This document shows positions 35,346 to 45,197 of a stretch of 64,000 nt of DNA, piece by piece; within the stretch, counting starts at the first letter, position 1, and each line of letters starts with the position of its first letter. The position numbers and the translations under genes are program-made. A model generated the notes under the pieces. The model worked only from the letters and a program-made list of their open reading frames with translations. It searched no databases and had not been told where the DNA came from. Source of the DNA: JAJPKK01 sp963787675 (GTDB taxonomy: Bacteria > Pseudomonadota > Alphaproteobacteria > Rhizobiales > Xanthobacteraceae); contig CAWBDV010000020.1 in NCBI GenBank assembly GCA_963787675.1, positions 124,001 to 188,000 on the forward strand, in the 5' to 3' direction.

Positions 35346-36539
35346 CTATAGCGCGGTTCCGCCGCGACTCCAGCCCCTCGCCCGATCACCATAGATTTCA
35401 TAGCCGCCGTCAGTCACGACCGCGGTATCCTCAAGCTTGATGAAGCCACGGCGGGGATGCAGCAGCGTCGTCTCGACTGAGATCACCATCCCGGCTTCAA
35501 GCGGCCGACGAGCGTCGTCATCCGGGTAAGGCACCGGCCCGCTGTTTGTCAGCCGTGGCGCCTCGTGGCTAACGAGGCCCATGCCATGGGCAAGAAAATG
35601 CAGATGATTATGCTGTCGCGAGCGCCGCACCAGAGCGGCGGCATAGATGTCGCCGCCCATCGCGCCCGCCTTGATCGCGCGGAAGGCAGTTTGCTGAACC
35701 TCCTCGATTTCACCCAATAGCTCGTCAAGTTCAGCGTCCGGCTCGCCGAGAATCGCCATGCGTGCGACATCGCCGATGTAGCCGTGGTAGTTGCCGCCGG
35801 AGTCAAGCGACAACACATCCCCCATTTCCCAAGTCTGCGGTGAAGGCGCACGATTGTGGCTCGCGCCAGCCGCGATCAAGCAATACTCGAAGGTCAATCC
35901 GCGGTTGGTCTCCTCCCGGCGAAGCGCCTCGGTGAGCTCCTCCTTGCTGGTACCAGGTCCATGATCGGCGATCACGGCCATCATGGAATCGATAACGTGA
36001 TCTGAGGCAATGCGCAGCTTTTCGAGCTCATCAGGACTCTTCCGCGCTCGCTGCCGCTCCAGCACAACGAGAGCATCAGCAACCTCGGCCTCAGGAAAGG
36101 CCGCGCGCAACGCCACGCCCGCATCAAATGGCAGAAACGCTGCCTCAACCCCAATCCGCCGCAATGGCGCGCCGAGCCGGCGCAAATAGTGGATCGCTTT
36201 CTCGATGGCATCGATCGATCCCGAAGCGGAGGTCTGTGCATTTGCAACCCAGAACGGCTTCACCTCGCGCTGGAACCCCTCCAGCCGATGACCGAAATAG
36301 GCGGCCTTCTCCAAGGCACCCTTGACATAGACGAAGACCGGCAAATAGCGGCTGAGGCCCATGGCGTCCATGTAATCGAAGAAGAAGGCACGATGCCCGC
36401 CGAGCAGGTATTGGACGTTATGCTTCGAGGTCACGACCAGCACGTCGAAGCCAGCTTCGTCCAGAAGCCGATCGAGCCTGTCTGCGTCGAATGGCACGTT
36501 CGGCACAGGCTTGGATTTGTCGGCTGATGTGACCATCAT
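35346..36539 (-). CDS. M24-family (creatinase/Xaa-Pro peptidase-like) hydrolase
   Basis: This 397-residue pita-bread-fold enzyme has an N-terminal creatinase domain (FDVLVVTSKHNVQYLLGGHR), then metal ligands in order: Asp in LSLDSGGNYHGY, Asp in IGDVARM, His in FLAHGMGLVSHE, Glu in VISVETTLLHP and Glu in IKLEDTAVV. It could be a dipeptidase or a lyase/hydrolase of small N-containing acids. It has no signal peptide, so it is cytoplasmic. The start with ATGATG at 36539 follows GGAG. It is 40 bases upstream of the LigJ-like gene and probably shares its transcript. Confidence 0.85.
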   Translation of the reverse strand: MMVTSADKSKPVPNVPFDADRLDRLLDEAGFDVLVVTSKHNVQYLLGGHRAFFFDYMDAMGLSRYLPVFVYVKGALEKAAYFGHRLEGFQREVKPFWVANAQTSASGSIDAIEKAIHYLRRLGAPLRRIGVEAAFLPFDAGVALRAAFPEAEVADALVVLERQRARKSPDELEKLRIASDHVIDSMMAVIADHGPGTSKEELTEALRREETNRGLTFEYCLIAAGASHNRAPSPQTWEMGDVLSLDSGGNYHGYIGDVARMAILGEPDAELDELLGEIEEVQQTAFRAIKAGAMGGDIYAAALVRRSRQHNHLHFLAHGMGLVSHEAPRLTNSGPVPYPDDDARRPLEAGMVISVETTLLHPRRGFIKLEDTAVVTDGGYEIYGDRARGWSRGGTAL

Positions 36540-36761
36540 GCATCTCCGAACGCTTGCTGGCTTCAACCATCAGCGTAAGCTGCGTCGCGCCACCGAATGT
36601 CACGTTAGTCAGGATATACCGCCCAAGGGATCAAAACGAGGCCCCCCGCTCGGCGCATATCCGCGTCTCGCCGCCGCACTGCGTCAAAATGGGCTTTGCT
36701 TGCTGACCGAGATAAGGAGCGTAGACTGGGGTGCAAGCAAATCTTGAACGACTGCGGGCTC

Positions 36762-38105
36762 ATGAGCAATTTCTTCGAAGATGCCTTGAAGGGTCGCGTT
36801 GACGAGATGATCGACGCGTGCACGCGTTGCGGTAAGTGCGTCGAGGCCTGTCCGGTCAAGACACCCGCAGGTGTGGTGGCCCCAGCGCAGGAAGTCATCA
36901 GCGGCGTCATCGATATCCTGCGAACGGGCGATGGCCCGACCGCCTCCCGCCGCTGGGCCTCAACCTGCATGCTCACCGGCGACTGCATCGAAGCCTGCGA
37001 TTATGGCGTGAATCCTCGATTCCTGCTCGCCACGGCGCGGCTCGCCATGAAGAAGGCAAATACGGCGCCGCATGAGCAGCGCCGGGAAGGAGTTGAGCAG
37101 TTCCGCAATCTTAGTCGCGACGTGAGTGTCCAGTCGCGGATGCAGCTCTCCGACGAGGCCCTGAGGCGACTTGGGCAACGAGTCGCTGGCGGCAGCAAGG
37201 GCCGCTCCGGTTCCGCTGGCGGGCCGCCAGACTTCGTCTTCTATACGGGATGCAATCTCTTGAAGACCCCGCACATTGCTTTGCTGGCGCTTGATATTAT
37301 GGACGCGCTCGGCGTCAGCTATGAGGTAATGGGGGGGCCGACCCATTGTTGCGGCGTAGGTCAGTTGCGAACGGGCGACACCGCTGTCTCCGCCAGCATG
37401 GCGGAGAACACCCTGAAAAAGCTCGCCCGATCCGGCCAAGTTCTGTCGTGGTGTGCCAGTTGCCAGGTCCAGTTCTCCGAGGTGATGTTGCCGGCCTATG
37501 AGCGCCAAGTCGGCAGTCGTCCGTTTGAGATGACACCGTTCATGCGATTTCTCGTTGAGCGGCTCGATGACTTGCGGCCTCTGTTCCGCCAGCCTGTCAC
37601 CATGAGGGTCGCCTTGCATCGCCATCCCGGCATTCCGGGTGTCGTCGAAGCCGCTGTCGCGCTACTTGAAGCCATTCCCGGGATCAAGCTCGTCGACCTC
37701 AACCAGCCGGCTATCGGCCTGATGAGCAATGCCTTACGAACGCTGCCTGAGTACAAGAAGCAGCTTCAGCTCAAGGAACTTGAAGCCGCGAGAGAGGCCA
37801 ACATTGATGCACTGGTCGCGGTCTATCATGTCGACCACCGTGAATTGTGCGCCCACGAGCGCGACTGGCCGTTCCAAATCCTCAATCTCCTCGAGATCGT
37901 CGGCGCCAGCATGGGGCTTGCCTACCCGGACCACTACAAGCGGCTCAAAATTCTGCAGGATGTTGATCTCATCATGGCCGAATGCCATGATCTGCTGGCT
38001 CATCATCAGGTCGACAGCGAAGCAGCACGGGCGTCCATCAGAGCGATGTTGGATGACCAACCGCTGCCGCTACAGGGCACAGCGGTGAGCCCCTTGGCTC
38101 ACTGA
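36762..38105 (+). CDS. Heterodisulfide-reductase-like Fe-S oxidoreductase
   Basis: The 447-residue protein starts MSNFFEDALKGRVDEMIDAC. It has two [4Fe-4S] sites, CTRCGKCVEACP (residues 20-31) and C-x4-GDC-x3-CDYG near residue 70, then a C-terminal half with CCG-type elements (FYTGCNLLKTP, THCCGVGQL, WCASCQVQF). This is the HdrD/GlpC-like layout of membrane-associated electron-transfer proteins. No flavin dehydrogenase partner is adjacent. It is divergent from the M24 gene across 222 bases and might take electrons from an oxidase acting on the same substrate group. Confidence 0.82.
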   Translation: MSNFFEDALKGRVDEMIDACTRCGKCVEACPVKTPAGVVAPAQEVISGVIDILRTGDGPTASRRWASTCMLTGDCIEACDYGVNPRFLLATARLAMKKANTAPHEQRREGVEQFRNLSRDVSVQSRMQLSDEALRRLGQRVAGGSKGRSGSAGGPPDFVFYTGCNLLKTPHIALLALDIMDALGVSYEVMGGPTHCCGVGQLRTGDTAVSASMAENTLKKLARSGQVLSWCASCQVQFSEVMLPAYERQVGSRPFEMTPFMRFLVERLDDLRPLFRQPVTMRVALHRHPGIPGVVEAAVALLEAIPGIKLVDLNQPAIGLMSNALRTLPEYKKQLQLKELEAAREANIDALVAVYHVDHRELCAHERDWPFQILNLLEIVGASMGLAYPDHYKRLKILQDVDLIMAECHDLLAHHQVDSEAARASIRAMLDDQPLPLQGTAVSPLAH

Positions 38106-38135
38106 AGATCCGCCCTCTTCGCGTGTGGTGCCGTG

Positions 38136-39359
38136 TCACGCCACTTGGCGTGCCGGAGCAACGGGAACCTCGTCCGGACGACTGCTCTTGTCGGCGAAAA
38201 ATTCAGGGCCCAGCAATTCGACTCGGTTCCGGCCGCGCTCTTTGGCGCGATAGAGCGCCTGATCGGCCTTCCATAGCAGATCGGACAAGTCGGGAGTCGC
38301 GCCTTCATAAACCGCTAGGCCGATGCTGACGGTGGCACAAACATGCTCGTCTTCTATCACTTCGGCATTGCTGGCAAACGTCGCCCTCACCCGCTCAGCA
38401 ATCGACAATGAATTTTCGGGGCTGACGCCGTAAAGCACCGCCGCGAACTCCTCACCACCAAACCTGCCTACGAAGTCGGTCGAGCGGATCACCGACTTGG
38501 TAGTGGCCGCAAGTATCTGCAGCGTTTGGTCGCCGATTGCGTGGCCATGACGATCATTGATCATCTTGAAATTATCAAGATCAAGAAAGAGCACGGCGGC
38601 TTTCACCGGCTTATTTCCAAAGCTTTGCGTCCAGCGTTCATTTTCCGCCATGAAACCGCGCCGGTTCCAGATTCCGGTCAGCGGGTCAATCAAAGCGGCC
38701 GTCTTGTGCATATAGGCCGTACACTCCTTCGCCATGGCCATCAGAATGAAGGCGATCGCGATTGTAAACAGCAGCGCTTCGGAGCTCAAAACAGTGAGCC
38801 ATACGCTGCCAAACAGCGCTTCGGTACCTGCGGGATGCGGCATCATCACACTGAGCGGCGTGCGCAACAGAAACAGAGCGCCGTGCGCGAACAACATAAA
38901 GCTTGCGGGCAAGCGAGACACGAGTTGCCCACGGCTGTTGCGCCAGATTTCTGCGGCCGCAAGCCAGTTGTACGTGGCGATGATGGCGGCGCTGAGCACT
39001 GCGCGCAAAGTTACCGAGTCCGCAATTTCCGGCATTCGACAGGCGACAAGCCAGATAATCGCGCCTTCGACGACGAAGATGAGATTGACCCGATGTCCGC
39101 CGAACAAGCGGGCTCCGGCCCAAGTGACAGCGAACGATGTCAGCAGAATTGCGTTAGCAACGTCGATCGTAAGGACGTCCGGCAGGACCTTGTACATGCC
39201 GAACAGGGCGATTGACGCTGCACGGAGAAGGTGCGCGCTGCCCCACCAAGCGACCGCTTTGATTTCTGTGTTCTGCACCCATGTGAACAACAGAAGCAGT
39301 CCCAGCATGGCCTCGACGTAGACTGACACAGTAAACAAGGCGCTTACGTCTTCGAACAT
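38136..39359 (-). CDS. Membrane-bound diguanylate cyclase (GGDEF)
   Basis: This 407-residue protein has about six or seven N-terminal transmembrane helices (residues 5-220) and a cytoplasmic GGDEF domain (DPLTGIWNRRGFM, LFLDLDNFKMINDRHGHAIG, active loop RFGGEEF, then SIGLAVYEG and KADQALYRAKERGRNRV). It would make c-di-GMP and respond to a membrane signal through the helical sensor, which is of the generic Rhizobiales type. No RxxD inhibitory site five residues before GGEEF is obvious. It converges on the Fe-S gene. Confidence 0.9.
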   Translation of the reverse strand: MFEDVSALFTVSVYVEAMLGLLLLFTWVQNTEIKAVAWWGSAHLLRAASIALFGMYKVLPDVLTIDVANAILLTSFAVTWAGARLFGGHRVNLIFVVEGAIIWLVACRMPEIADSVTLRAVLSAAIIATYNWLAAAEIWRNSRGQLVSRLPASFMLFAHGALFLLRTPLSVMMPHPAGTEALFGSVWLTVLSSEALLFTIAIAFILMAMAKECTAYMHKTAALIDPLTGIWNRRGFMAENERWTQSFGNKPVKAAVLFLDLDNFKMINDRHGHAIGDQTLQILAATTKSVIRSTDFVGRFGGEEFAAVLYGVSPENSLSIAERVRATFASNAEVIEDEHVCATVSIGLAVYEGATPDLSDLLWKADQALYRAKERGRNRVELLGPEFFADKSSRPDEVPVAPARQVA

Positions 39360-39578
39360 GCTATCGACTCGGTTGTGCGACTTTGGGGCAATTTGGCTTC
39401 TACGCGTGCAGGCTATCGTGCGGTTCCGTTAGAATGTCTGAACGGTTCCCGGCACCGCCGCTTCATTTCTCGGGAGGGTTGACGATCCCTTGTTTACTGA
39501 TCTGAAACTTTATCGATACGCACAGGCGGTCCGCGAAGACGATCGTTATTGCCACGAGAAGCTGAACTGTTCCGATAG

Positions 39579-41055
39579 ATGACCGCGTCGGGACATGCCG
39601 CGCGTGATGGCGCGCCTGCAGTCGTTTGGTTCCGCGATGACCTCCGGATATCTGACCATCCTGCGCTTGCGGCAGCGGCAAGATCGGGTCGGCCGGTCAT
39701 TTGCGTCTACGTGCTCGACGACGCGAACCCTAGTCTACGCAAGCTTGGCGGTGCCGCTCGTTGGTGGCTTTGCAGGATCATTACGCGCTCTCGATAGATC
39801 ACTGCGCGATCGCGGCGGAATGCTGGTGTTACGGCAAGGCGCAGCCGACGCGGTAATTCCTGAGCTTACAGAAACGACGGGTGCGCGTGAACTCTATATC
39901 AATCGACGCCATGACAAAGTCGGAGCGGCTATCGATCACGCGGTGCAGGAGCGACTTCGCGAGGTGGGTGCCGAAGTTACCCAATTTCAGGCAAACTTGC
40001 TGCATGATCCCCGTGAGGTGCGCACGAACACGGGTCTCCCGTTTCGAGTGTTCACGCCGTTCTGGCGCCGTCTCCAGGCGATGGGCGAACCGCGTACGCC
40101 GATTGCCGCACCGCCGCGGATCAACGGCGTCTCCGGTATTGATAGTGATTCGTTGTCATCATGGCGGTTGGAGCCGACACATCCGGATTGGGCGGCCAGC
40201 ATGCGTGACAGCTGGACGCGGGGCGAGGCCGGTGCTCAGTCTCGTTTGAGTACTTTTCTCGACCACGGCATCGCCGGGTATGCGGATTTGCGAGACCGGC
40301 CCGACCTCGACAACACCTCGCGTCTTTCCCCGCACTTGCGTTTTGGCGAAATCAGTCCGTTTCAAGTCTGGCACAGCTGCCGACTTGCATTAAACGCACA
40401 CGGCAAAATGCGCGCGACCGATATCGATAAGGTATTGTCGGAGCTTGCCTGGCGCGAATTCTGTTGGCATCTCCTTCATCATCACCCGGACCTCGCGACG
40501 CGGAATTTCAATCCGCAATTCGACACCTTCCCGTGGCGCAACGACGATAAAGCGCTTTCCGCCTGGCAGCGCGGGCGTACGGGCTATCCGATTGTCGACG
40601 CCGGAATGCGGCAGCTGTGGACGACCGGCTGGATGCACAACCGCGTGCGTCTGATCACGGCTTCGTTCTTGATCAAGCACCTGCTCATGGATTGGCGCAC
40701 GGGCGAGCAATGGTTCTGGGACACCCTCGTCGATGCCGACGTCGCCAACAATCCGGCAAATTGGCAATGGGTGGCGGGTTCCGGAGCTGACGCCGCACCG
40801 TATTTCCGAATCTTCAACCCAATTCTCCAGGGAGAGAAGTTCGATCCGCAGGGAGGCTATGTGAGGCACTTCATCCCTGAACTTGCAGGGTTGCCCGACG
40901 CGGCACTCCAAGCGCCCTTCACGGCGGCGCCGCTGGAACTTGCAAGTGCGGGCGTGACGCTCGGCGAGCGCTATCCAAAGCCGCTTGTCGAGCACAAGGC
41001 TGCCCGTGCGCGGGCGCTTGCGGCGCTGGCGACTCTGAAACAGAGCAACGAATGA
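39579..41055 (+). pseudogene. phrB: Deoxyribodipyrimidine photolyase gene with a frameshift
   Basis: The first 55 codons (VVWFRDDLRISDHPALAAAA, VCVYVLDDANPSLRKLGGAA) are the photolyase antenna-domain start. The remaining 430 codons are in another frame and include the FAD-binding core (LSPHLRFGEISPFQVWHSC, ELAWREFCWHLLHHHPDL, RTGYPIVDAGMRQLWTTGWM, VDADVANNPANWQWVAGSGA). The break is at 39768-39771, where CTTT stands for an expected CTT, i.e. one extra T. Either the gene is recently dead or the read has an error. A restored product would be about 490 residues. Confidence 0.85.
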
Positions 41056-41198
41056 AACGATTGCGCGGCTCTCGATCGGCGCCGGAACGTTCTTGTCCCG
41101 GCCCCATTGAGAGAAAAAGCGCCTCCAGCTTGTCGCCGCAAGCGTTCCTCGATAGGTTGCCGCTTCGCTGCAAACGCGGCCATGGATTGAAAATTTCG

Positions 41199-42236
41199 AT
41201 GCAAGTTCGCGACGGAATCGTCGAAGCTATCGGCAACACCCCGCTGATCAAGCTCAAACGCGCCTCCGAAGAGACGCGCTGCACGATCTTGGGTAAAGCT
41301 GAGTTCATGAATCCGGGTCAATCCGTCAAGGATCGCGCCGCGTTATTCATTATCGAAGATGCGGTGAAGCACGGCAGCCTCCGCAACGGCGGGGTTATCG
41401 TTGAAGGAACTGCCGGCAACACCGGCATCGGCTTGGCGCTCGTCGGCAATGCTCTGGGTTTTCGCAGCATCATCGTTATTCCCGACACGCAAAGCCAGGA
41501 AAAGAAGGACATGCTTCGCCTCTGTGGGGCCGAGCTTGTCGAGGTGCCTGCGGTGCCTTACGCGAGTCCAAATAACTACGTGAAGATTTCCGGCCGTCTC
41601 GCCGGCGAGCTCGCCAAGACGGAGCCGCACGGCGCTATCTGGGCGAACCAGTTCGACAATGTCGCCAACCGAAACGGCCACATCGCAACGACCGGCCCAG
41701 AAATCTGGAACCAAACCGACGGCAAAATCGACGGGTTCGTCTCGGCGGTTGGGACCGGTGGCACGCTTGCCGGAATTGCCATTGCGCTCAAGGAGCGGAA
41801 CAAAGCCGTGAAGATCGCACTGGCAGACCCGATGGGCGCTGCCCTCTACAGCTACTACACCACCGGCGTGCTCAAGTCGGAAGGTTCATCGATTACCGAA
41901 GGGATTGGCCAGGGCCGCATCACCAAGAATCTTGAAGGCGCGCCCGTTGATCTCGCGTATCAGATCTCTGACAGGGAGGCCGTGTCGATTATCTTCGATC
42001 TTCTTGAGCATGAAGGCCTGTGTCTTGGCGGGTCGTCCGGCATCAATGTGGCGGGGGCAATTCGGCTCGCGCGCGAACTCGGGCCGGGGCACACCATCGT
42101 CACGGTGCTATGCGATTATGGCACCCGCTATCAGACTAGGCTGTTCAATCCGGAATTCCTGCGATCGAAGGGCCTGCCGGTTCCACCGTGGCTGGAGCGA
42201 AAATCGACCATCAAGATGCCCTTCGAGAAAGCGTGA
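41199..42236 (+). CDS. cysK: Cysteine synthase
   Basis: This 345-residue PLP enzyme makes cysteine from O-acetylserine and sulfide. Motifs: AIGNTPLIKLKR, the PLP-Lys in NPGQSVKDRAA, the substrate loop EGTAGNTGIG, the phosphate-binding loop VGTGGTLAG, and GGSSGINVAGA. The ATG at 41199 starts MQVRDGIVEA; a longer open frame is not family-like. The C-terminal extension (RSKGLPVPPWLERKSTIKMP) is typical of the alphaproteobacterial form. It lies 54 bases before sseA on the same strand, forming a cysteine metabolism pair. Confidence 0.9.
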   Translation: MQVRDGIVEAIGNTPLIKLKRASEETRCTILGKAEFMNPGQSVKDRAALFIIEDAVKHGSLRNGGVIVEGTAGNTGIGLALVGNALGFRSIIVIPDTQSQEKKDMLRLCGAELVEVPAVPYASPNNYVKISGRLAGELAKTEPHGAIWANQFDNVANRNGHIATTGPEIWNQTDGKIDGFVSAVGTGGTLAGIAIALKERNKAVKIALADPMGAALYSYYTTGVLKSEGSSITEGIGQGRITKNLEGAPVDLAYQISDREAVSIIFDLLEHEGLCLGGSSGINVAGAIRLARELGPGHTIVTVLCDYGTRYQTRLFNPEFLRSKGLPVPPWLERKSTIKMPFEKA

Positions 42237-42290
42237 TATCAGAGGCCTCTCCTCGCAGCCTCCTCCCAGCACGACACGGAAACGCAGCCG

Positions 42291-43157
42291 ATGATCTTCC
42301 CGCCTCCCCATCCGATCTCCAGGTGGCTCGTGACTACCGAATGGCTTGCTGCCAATCTCAGTGCGGATGGTCTCGTCGTGCTGGACGGCTCGTATTATCT
42401 CCCAACGATGAACCGGGATGCAGCAGCGGAATATCGCGCCGGCCATATTCCAGGGGCACTTCGTTTCGACATCGATGCTATCTCGGACCATTCGATTGAC
42501 TTGCCGCACATGCTGCCGACGCCCGAGTACTTTGCCGATGCGGTCGGCAAGCTCGGCATTGGGAACGGCGACACCATCATCGCTTACGACGGACACGGCA
42601 TGTTTTCATCGCCACGCGTGTGGTTCACGTTTCGCCTGTTCGGCGCGGAGAATATCTTCATCCTCGAAGGCGGATTGCCGAAATGGCGTGCGGAAGGCCG
42701 ACCGATCGAAGCCGGCCAAGTGAGCCGCCCCCCGAAGACGTTCACCACTCGCAAGCGTGGTGAAGTCGTGGCCTCGGTTGATCGGATCCGAGAGGCACTT
42801 GCGACCCGGAGTGCCCAAGTGGTCGACGCGCGCGCCGCCGACCGTTTTCGCGGCGAAGCGCCGGAGCCGCGGCCCGGGCTGCGTTCCGGCCATATGCCCG
42901 GTTCTTTCAACGTGCCGTCGAGCGCGATCGTGAACAATGGCACGCTGCTTCCGCCCGACCAACTTCGACAAGCATTCCAGGCGGGAGGCGTAAACCTCGA
43001 TCGGCCCGTCATTACGAGTTGCGGTTCGGGCGTATCGGCCGCGATCCTCTGGCTCGCGCTAGATGCCCTCGGCAAGGAACCGGCCGCGCTCTACGACGGC
43101 TCCTGGTCCGAATGGGGATCGCGACCCGATCTGCCGGTCGCGATCGGACCCGCCTGA
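42291..43157 (+). CDS. sseA: 3-Mercaptopyruvate sulfurtransferase
   Basis: This 288-residue protein has two rhodanese domains. The N-terminal one (RAGHIPGALRFDIDAISD) is inactive. The C-terminal one holds the active-site loop CGSGVSA with the sulfur-carrying Cys244; CGSGV is the established signature of mercaptopyruvate enzymes, versus CRKGV/T for thiosulfate rhodaneses. It would transfer sulfur from mercaptopyruvate, a cysteine transamination product, to thiols or cyanide. It is encoded after cysK, consistent with sulfur-amino-acid turnover. Confidence 0.9.
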   Translation: MIFPPPHPISRWLVTTEWLAANLSADGLVVLDGSYYLPTMNRDAAAEYRAGHIPGALRFDIDAISDHSIDLPHMLPTPEYFADAVGKLGIGNGDTIIAYDGHGMFSSPRVWFTFRLFGAENIFILEGGLPKWRAEGRPIEAGQVSRPPKTFTTRKRGEVVASVDRIREALATRSAQVVDARAADRFRGEAPEPRPGLRSGHMPGSFNVPSSAIVNNGTLLPPDQLRQAFQAGGVNLDRPVITSCGSGVSAAILWLALDALGKEPAALYDGSWSEWGSRPDLPVAIGPA

Positions 43158-43248
43158 CCGCGAACGGCGACAGTGATCCGACCTTCCGGCCTGTCTCCAA
43201 ATCCGGGCTTCGCCGCAAAACGCTCCAAGCCGAGCAGGCAATGTGCGA

Positions 43249-44013
43249 TCAATGAAGTATCTGGCTTAAAAACAACTTCGTCCGCTCGTTCTGCGGATTT
43301 GCAAAGAACTCGCCAGGTTCGTTGATCTCGATGATCTGACCCTCATCCATGAATACGATACGGTCAGCAACCTGCCGCGCAAATGTCATTTCATGCGTTA
43401 CGACCAGCATGGTCATGCCATCGACCGCAAGCTGTACCATCGTATCGAGCACCTCCTTCACCATTTCAGGGTCGAGCGCCGACGTCGGCTCGTCGAACAT
43501 CATAAGCTTCGGTCCCATGCAGAGTGCCCGCGCTATGGCGACGCGCTGCTGTTGCCCGCCGGACAGTTGGCCCGGGTACTTACCCGCCTGCTCGGGAATT
43601 TTGACGCGCTCGAGCAGCGCCATCGCCCGTTCTTCCGCCGATTTCCTTTGCTCGCCGCGCACATGAATTGGCGCCAGCGTGCAGTTCTCCAGTACCGTGA
43701 GATGCGGAAATAGATTGAAGTGCTGGAAAACCATTCCGACTTCGCGCCTGATCGCATCGATGCGCCGCGTATCCTTCGTCAGAGGCATGCCATCGACCAC
43801 GACTTCGCCTCGCTGAAACTCCTCAAGCCCATTGATGCAGCGCAGCAGGGTCGATTTGCCGGATCCTGACGGACCGCAGATGACGATACGCTCGCGTCGT
43901 CCTACTTTGATGTTAATGTCTGCAAGAACGTGGAACTCGCCGTACCATTTGTGCAAGCCGGCAATCTCGACGGCGGCGTCGGGCGAATGCTGGTCATTTT
44001 CTCCGCGGCTCAT
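43249..44013 (-). CDS. aapP: Polar amino-acid ABC transporter ATPase AapP
   Basis: This 254-residue ABC ATPase has Walker A GPSGSGKST, Q-loop GMVFQHFNLFPHLTV, signature LSGGQQQRVAIARAL, Walker B LMMFDEPTSALDPE and H-loop VVTHEMTFARQ. The GlnQ/AapP sequence type and gene order (aapJ-Q-M-P) identify it as the motor of a general L-amino-acid importer. The start at 44013 overlaps the aapM stop by four bases. The frame extends upstream, but that region belongs to aapM. Confidence 0.93.
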   Translation of the reverse strand: MSRGENDQHSPDAAVEIAGLHKWYGEFHVLADINIKVGRRERIVICGPSGSGKSTLLRCINGLEEFQRGEVVVDGMPLTKDTRRIDAIRREVGMVFQHFNLFPHLTVLENCTLAPIHVRGEQRKSAEERAMALLERVKIPEQAGKYPGQLSGGQQQRVAIARALCMGPKLMMFDEPTSALDPEMVKEVLDTMVQLAVDGMTMLVVTHEMTFARQVADRIVFMDEGQIIEINEPGEFFANPQNERTKLFLSQILH

Positions 44014-45197
44014 CGGCGATCCCCGACCGCAAGCCGCACTTCGATTCGGCGCGCATACCTCGACATGGCGTAGCAACACCCGAAGTAGACCAAAGCTGCA
44101 AAGACATAACCGGTAGCGCTTGTCACCGGCGTCGACCATTGAGGATCGGCTCGTGCCACCTCAATGGTCTTGAGAAAATCGAAAATGCCGACGAAAAAGA
44201 CCAGCGTCGTATCCTTAAATAATGAAATATAACTGCTGACGATATTCGGGATTGTCACTTTGAGTGCCTGCGGCAAAACAATCAGACGCAGCGATTGCCA
44301 ATAGCCTAATCCGAGGACGTACGCCGCCTCGTGCTGGCCCTTTGGAATGGATTGCAGGCCGGCACGCACCACCTCCGCCATATAGGCCGAAGCGAAGAGC
44401 GCGACGCCGACCAGCGCGCGCATCAGCTTATCCGGCGACCAGGCTTCCGGCAGAAACAGCGGCAACATGACGCTTGCCATGAACAGCACCGTGATCAACG
44501 GCACACCGCGCACGAATTCGATATAGACCGTCGATAGCAACCTCACGGCTGGCAAGTGCGAGCGTCGCCCCAAAGCGAGCAGGATACCAATCGGCAGTGA
44601 CGCCACGATGCCAACCGCTGCCACGACAATCGTGACCATCATGCCACCCCACAAGGTGGTGTCCACGATCGGAAGTCCGACAGCCTCGAAGCCGTGCAGG
44701 AGCACAAAAGATGCGATCGGCAACACAACGAAGAAATAGATCGCTCCAATATCGCGGCGCGGTGCGCCGAGCCACAACAGCCAGCCAGTACCGAATGCCA
44801 GGAGCGTGAAAAACAGATCGACCCGCCAACGCTCGGCGATCGGGTAGGAACCATAGATGATATAGGAGAAGCGGTCCGCGATGAACGGCCAGCAGGCGCC
44901 GACCTCCGGCCGCTCCGGTGTCGCGAGACAGGCCTCGCGATCCGACCCACTCCATACCGCATCGATGAAGAGAAAATCGATCAGCGGCGGAATCACCCAC
45001 ATGAGCACCAATACGATCAGGATCGTGAGCAAGGTGCTTCCGAGGTCTGGAAATAAATTGGCTCTGGCCCAGCCCAGAACGCCAATGCTTGTCGCCGGCG
45101 GCGCTACGAACGGAGGTGCGGTGGACCGCACATAGGCGAGCGGCCCACCACCCTGACCCGGCGGGGTCGCGCCCACAGGCGTACTCGTCGCCGTCAT
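44010..45197 (-). CDS. aapM: General amino-acid ABC permease AapM
   Basis: This 395-residue inner-membrane permease has several N-terminal helices, a long extra periplasmic segment characteristic of AapM, and a core with the EAA-type motif (EVVRAGLQSIPKGQHEAAYV, LGLGYWQSLRLIVLPQALKV). It forms a heterodimer with AapQ. It overlaps both neighbours by four bases (ATGA), so the operon is translationally coupled. Confidence 0.93.
   Translation of the reverse strand: MTATSTPVGATPPGQGGGPLAYVRSTAPPFVAPPATSIGVLGWARANLFPDLGSTLLTILIVLVLMWVIPPLIDFLFIDAVWSGSDREACLATPERPEVGACWPFIADRFSYIIYGSYPIAERWRVDLFFTLLAFGTGWLLWLGAPRRDIGAIYFFVVLPIASFVLLHGFEAVGLPIVDTTLWGGMMVTIVVAAVGIVASLPIGILLALGRRSHLPAVRLLSTVYIEFVRGVPLITVLFMASVMLPLFLPEAWSPDKLMRALVGVALFASAYMAEVVRAGLQSIPKGQHEAAYVLGLGYWQSLRLIVLPQALKVTIPNIVSSYISLFKDTTLVFFVGIFDFLKTIEVARADPQWSTPVTSATGYVFAALVYFGCCYAMSRYARRIEVRLAVGDRR

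Noticed and set aside
36695..36761. Upstream extension of the Fe-S oxidoreductase
   Set aside because: The 22 extra codons lack family character; the Met at 36762 directly before the first helix and cluster is the natural start.
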